Assembly: GCA_039619475.1 (NCBI GenBank)
Contig: CM077116.1
Coordinates: 384,858,760-384,922,759 of the forward strand
Length of the DNA stretch: 64,000 nt
Origin: Icerya purchasi
Taxonomy: Eukaryota; Arthropoda; Insecta; Hemiptera; Monophlebidae
Reading direction: 5' to 3'
Both the position numbers and the translations under genes were made by a program. Position 1 is the first letter of the stretch. The number at the start of each line of letters is the position of its first letter. Below the pieces are notes generated by a model. That model was not told where the DNA came from and ran no database searches. It worked only from the letters and a program-made list of their open reading frames with translations. Below are positions 59,481 through 64,000 of this stretch, piece after piece.

Positions 59481-61276
59481 AATCTAGAAGTGATAAAGCT
59501 TTTTCAGCTTGACCAATCTGATGAGTCCAACTTTTAAGACTTATCGGTTTAATCAATTGATACAGATGACGACTTAGCCAAAAATTTCTCTAACTATAAT
59601 AAAGCAATTCACATTATTAAACACTATAACAATATGGAGGCTATTGCCTGAAAAATGTTTATTATTATTAGAGTTAACTTTTCGCTTAAATCAGAGTTTT
59701 ATTTGAACTCGAGACAATTCAGCACTGTAACGGGCAGCAAATATATCAACCGGTGCGCTCTCTGTATCTATTGTTATCTGAAATTTCTTCAAATATTTGA
59801 AAGTTTATTTTCCAAAATAAATTAATCGCATTTAGTGACGCAAGCAATTGGCTCGTAAACATACCTGGTCTGAGATCTTTATTTATTTTTTTTTGTTTTT
59901 AATTTTTAATCTTCGTATTTCGGTGAAGCATCTTCGAAAATATAAAAATCTGCAGTAAAGTCTGCAATCTGAGGACGGAGGTATTTGATGAATGTTTTTT
60001 TAAATTCCCGCGGCTCTATTTTTTGTTTATCATTCTCAAGAAAATAGTGAGTTTTCATCTACCAATGTGGAAAAGCATTGCAAAACTTTCTCACCTATCT
60101 ACCAACAGATCTGTGATGAATGTCAGTCAATAAACAACGAAATTCGTTTTTTGTCGAGTTGAAATTGGAATCTTCTATTTTATTGACTTTCCACTTGCCA
60201 TTTATGCGCCTGTTATATTAGCATGTAGCTAAAAAAGTGTACTTCGCTCGTTGCAAATATAATTTTATGTCTGAAATCCCTTGTACTAGCCACGGAAGAG
60301 TTTAATGGAAGCATTTACGAGAGACACTGCATTAAACTGATATGCTTTTAAAAGCGACATTTTCTTGCAGCCCGCATACGATAGTATTTACATAAAACTA
60401 GAATCGCCATATCTAAATCTATCATTATTCGGAAGCTTTCACAAATCTATACAGTAACTCATCGGCTGGAGCCGGCTTATCATTGCCGAGCTTTATGATT
60501 GTATTTTTGCCGTAACAATTAAACATAATATCGTATATATCGTCATCTTTTTTAAATATCGGCACCAGGCAAGACACATATGATGAATCTAAATATTCTG
60601 TCAATCTTCTGTCCTTTCAGTTCCTTAATCTTCTTATCGACTAAAACTGCAGAGTATCTTACAGGATATCCATTACCTATTATAGAACATATACACTCAA
60701 CCTTTGAATATCTCACTACCACGTCCAAACTCGAAATTAATTTTCGGTGATATTGTGCTCTGGTTATCTCGGATATCGTCCTGTGTTCGATTTTTTTGCA
60801 CAGACTATATTGATTAGCTTTGAGCAGCGGGCGACTTATGTAAAATTCCGTGTCGTTAAGGTAGTTATGATAAATTAACTAATTCCGACAGGACAATATT
60901 CGTTCGACGGTTGTTGCTACTTTGCTCTTCGAAATGTATTCTTGTAGGAGATTAACGGGTCTTCGTTAGTCATTTAGTGCTACCACGCACCACAGTTGCT
61001 AACTCGCCGATCTATAACATCGTGATTTACGAATTTTTGCGTTTGTCATCATTACTACATTTATAAGTAAAGTAAGTCCCATACCCTTTAACAGGGCATC
61101 GGGGATTACGAAATTAAAGTTCACAGTGTACTAAGCCCAACGGCACTAATGAGAGTAGGGGGGCCAGTTCCTTTCTACTTGGGATCCGCCTTTACTTTCC
61201 CAGACTAAATTTATACTTTTCTTATATTTTTTCTAATCAGCTTATTTCGAATTTTTAAATTCGGGTCGTATTAGCA
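59481..61276. other. Intronic stretch between LINE copies
   Basis: No protein or RNA feature recognised; ordinary AT-rich sequence. Confidence 0.55.
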
Positions 61277-62590
61277 TTTCTTTTTTCTTTTTTTCTTTTA
61301 GGGAGGGGAAGCGATAACACCCAGAAGCATAGTAATTCGATCATAGATAGATAATGAACTAAGCAGAGGGATGACAAGGTACACGAAGCACAGTAAAAGG
61401 AGCACAGACGTAAAATGCTAGGAATTGAGAGTAAAAAATAGATCGTTCATTTAAGAGAGATGGCCATTCGAAAATAATATGGTTGAGATCACAGGAAGCC
61501 TCATCGTTCGGATGAAGAGGGCAAAACGAAAATGAGAAGAAGGTAACAGTGAATGGTTAAGACGTAACCGAATAATAGAAACGATGGCAGAACGTTGAAG
61601 TGAGGAGAAATCAACGAACCACGACGGTTTGGAAGGAAGCATAGATTGAACGGTCAGGTAGTGAGATAGATTATTAGAAAAGAACGGAGCATAGATGTCA
61701 GACTAATACTTGAAATGAAGTTTTTTGAAAAGAGGTAGGAGATTCGACCCTGGAATTTTACAGAAAAAGGTGGGCAGAAAATCGATGCAGATTTAATGAA
61801 GAGAAAAAGAAATCATGAACGAAAAAGTGTATTTGAAAAATGGTAAATTCACAGAAGACGTGGAAAAAGCAAAACATATAGCTTGAAGAGCACCCATGGA
61901 ATCAGAGATAATAAAATAATTTGTAAAATAGCGGTGGGGGAAAACATATAAAACAGAACGTAGGATAGCCGTAAGTTCGGTCGTAAATATAGATCAAAAC
62001 TAAAGGAGTATAAAGTATTCAGAGTGATTAATTTCCGGGAGGATAAAAGAGGCTCCAACTCCGCCAGAACCCTTCAAGCCATTAGTAAAGATATTCATAA
62101 GTAGAGGAATTAAGGAATTAATAGTGTTGTGGAATTTCTATATAACGACAATTCGAGATAAAAATTCGGACGGTAAAGACAAGTAGAGAACCTTAGGAGA
62201 ATGCATAAGATTAGCCAAGTCGAAGTGGAAGGGAAGGTTAGAGGAGGAAATTACATAAGGAGAGTAAGAACTAAGTCGTAAGGAGATGCGAGCAAGGGGG
62301 TTTTCGAGTAAAACCCCAGTTTTTTATAATATGGATATAGAAAAAAAGAACTTTTGAAGACGTCGGTGATATTTGCAAGGAAACAATATCGTAAATAGGA
62401 TCTACGGTTGAACATAGCACGTATTTGATTCAGCAAGTATTGCTGAAATCGGAGAAGACTTAAGGGTACCGAGACGAAGATAAGAGTTCTGGATTACATC
62501 TAATTTTGAGGCATTACCGTACACAAAGGAACAGTAACCAAATTTGAAGCGAATGATAACTTCGTACGGGGAAATAATAAGTATATAAGG
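61277..62590 (-). mobile_element. Third LINE copy of the cluster, inverted
   Basis: On the minus strand it reads VIIRFKFGYCSFVYGNASKL and LDVIQNSYLRLGTLKSSPI (62402-62602), NRRSYLRYCFLANITDVFKS, then RNase H with IFTNGLKGSGGVGASF (first Asp changed to Asn, minus-strand AAT at 62081-62083) and YFIISDSMGALQAI, then LQRSAIVSIIRLRLNHSLLP (61451-61642). Its 3' A-rich tail appears as the T/C-rich run at 61277-61299 on the + strand. It is 5'-truncated near a C-run at 62592-62600. Same general type as the 50490, 55640 and 57898 copies. Confidence 0.88.
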
Positions 62591-62600
62591 ACCCCCCCCC

Positions 62601-64000
62601 ACACAATATTTTAGGAAACGGGGTTTTCAACAGGTTTTTAGTCTTTTAGTATTGGTCAAATTATAAAAAGGAAAGAAATTTTCAAAGTAGGAAAAGGAAA
62701 AAAAGAAAAAGAACTTTTTATTTTTTCGGTTGAGGTTCCTTTGGAAGGAACCGCTATTAATTTTATTTGGCCATCGCTAATTGCACCTGGCCAGGTACTA
62801 ATCTCAACAACGGAAAATAGAAGTTTCTTTTGATATAGAGAATTTCCTAATATTACCTTCGTCAAGCGATGCTTGTCGGCAAAATATATTACTTATTAAC
62901 CATTTGAACCACGTCACAATTTATTTTCATTAACATTTCAAATAGCTTTTTTTGACTTACTATTTACTCTACTCTTATCTAACATTTTGTCTATATTATT
63001 TCTTTGCTGCGGCTAATTTTCTAACATTTCTTTTAATTGTCCGCGTTTTAATTTAATTTTGTCCCCAGCGTCTCACATACTGTTCTGATCTCACTATACC
63101 ATTGATGGTTTGGTACACATTTCCGAATAAAGAGCAAATTTTCTCGATGTCTTTTGTCTTTGTCTCCCCTGCACGGCTTAATTCCGGACTATGCATGTTT
63201 TGATTCAGCACCAGCTGCAGACATTAATCAAAAAAATTCGAAAAACTTACGTGACAAATCTAGTTCTGTCATGTTCAGTTTTCCACATTATCTTTCTTGT
63301 TTTACACGTTTTCCTGTTTTCAATTTTCACCTTCCCGATTATTTGTAAACTCACTTGCTATGTTTGAAATTACAAAATTATCAGCTTTGGAAGCTTTTCA
63401 CATTATTATTTCCATAGATTTTTCAATAATCCCGGGAATTTCTAACGGTATCCATAAGGAACGATTACGCATATAGTAACCTTACTAGCGCTTCTCTTTC
63501 AAAAACGAACTCTGTAAATTTTTTAATGTTACCGGTCTCATTTTTTAGCATTCTTTCTGTATCGTAGATTAGTTTTGTTTACCAGTATCATTCTCCAATT
63601 CTTTTCACCTTGTTCACCGCATTTTTATTTCCGTTTATTGTCCCGTCTGTACTCTACTCATTTTCATTGTGTTCATTGTTGAAATAATTTCAAAAGTTAA
63701 GAAAATAAAAACCTTAATTTTTTTTTCATTTACAATGTAATCGGATGAAAATGCAATTTTTTGCGCCGCAGGAGTATAACTTTTTGATTTTAACAGTAAA
63801 TGAAACCTCTTCGTCAGTTTCGTACATTTTTGTTAATTAATTTTACTGCGATTCTTGAAAATTTTAAATACTTATGTAAGTGCGCGTACGAACGCGTTTA
63901 TGATTGGCTGCGGGTTTGAGTGTATACGTAGGTTTAGTGAATTCCACGGTACTTTTAGTTATACAAATAGGTATCAACAGCGGTTAAGAGGGAGAAAATT
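62601..64000. other. End of window, intron 2, no gene recognised
   Basis: AT-rich; frames at 62656-62865 (minus) and 63154-63348 (plus) resemble nothing I can name. Could include further LINE debris. Confidence 0.5.

Overview
This is an AT-rich eukaryotic window, most likely from an insect. The only host coding sequence I can support is two exons of the c-Jun N-terminal kinase gene (JNK, basket in flies) on the + strand. They encode the first 84 residues: the N-terminus, the glycine-rich ATP loop, the VAIKK lysine and the helix-C glutamate, up to ...LVNHKN. The second exon fits insect JNK better than vertebrate JNK. The repeat content (RNase H-bearing and RTE-like LINEs, a decayed mariner, tRNA-derived SINEs, TA-flanked and hAT-type MITEs) also suggests an arthropod, perhaps a hemipteran. 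The species cannot be fixed from the sequence alone.

Layout. Positions 1-12811 lie upstream of the first recognisable coding exon and hold decayed LINE pieces (3991-4432; 9180-9862 on the minus strand), a SINE copy (about 6684-6960) and low-complexity tracts. The coding exon at 12869-12990 sits in a larger exon with a possible 3' splice site at 12810/12811. About 130-215 bp upstream of that site is an inverted pair of consensus AP-1 motifs. Positions 12991-53163 are one phase-2 intron of 40,173 bp. It is filled with LINE fragments (16536, 18907-20668, 22850-23600, 28505-29132), two copies of a TA-flanked MITE (26703-27120 and 36949-37355), a deleted mariner (29747-30708), tRNA-like SINE heads, a SINE with a long body (46374-46600), a fold-back sequence (50014-50165), a hAT-type MITE with perfect 8-bp target duplications (50230-50415), another LINE (50490-51493) and many dinucleotide tracts. 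Exon 2 is 53164-53293. Intron 2 runs to the end of the window and contains two head-to-tail LINE copies and one inverted copy of the same general type (55640-62590). The next JNK exon is not in the window.

Apart from JNK I see no intact gene. Most open frames are AT-rich chance frames or the opposite strand of LINEs. I saw no rRNA, canonical functional tRNA, CRISPR array or bacterial operon. I found no convincing new biological system. The points most worth checking are the AP-1 pair next to JNK, possible recursive splice points in the 40-kb intron, the MITE whose end is duplicated internally as an inverted copy, the SINE families, and an unidentified insert of about 750 bp that splits an RTE-like LINE.
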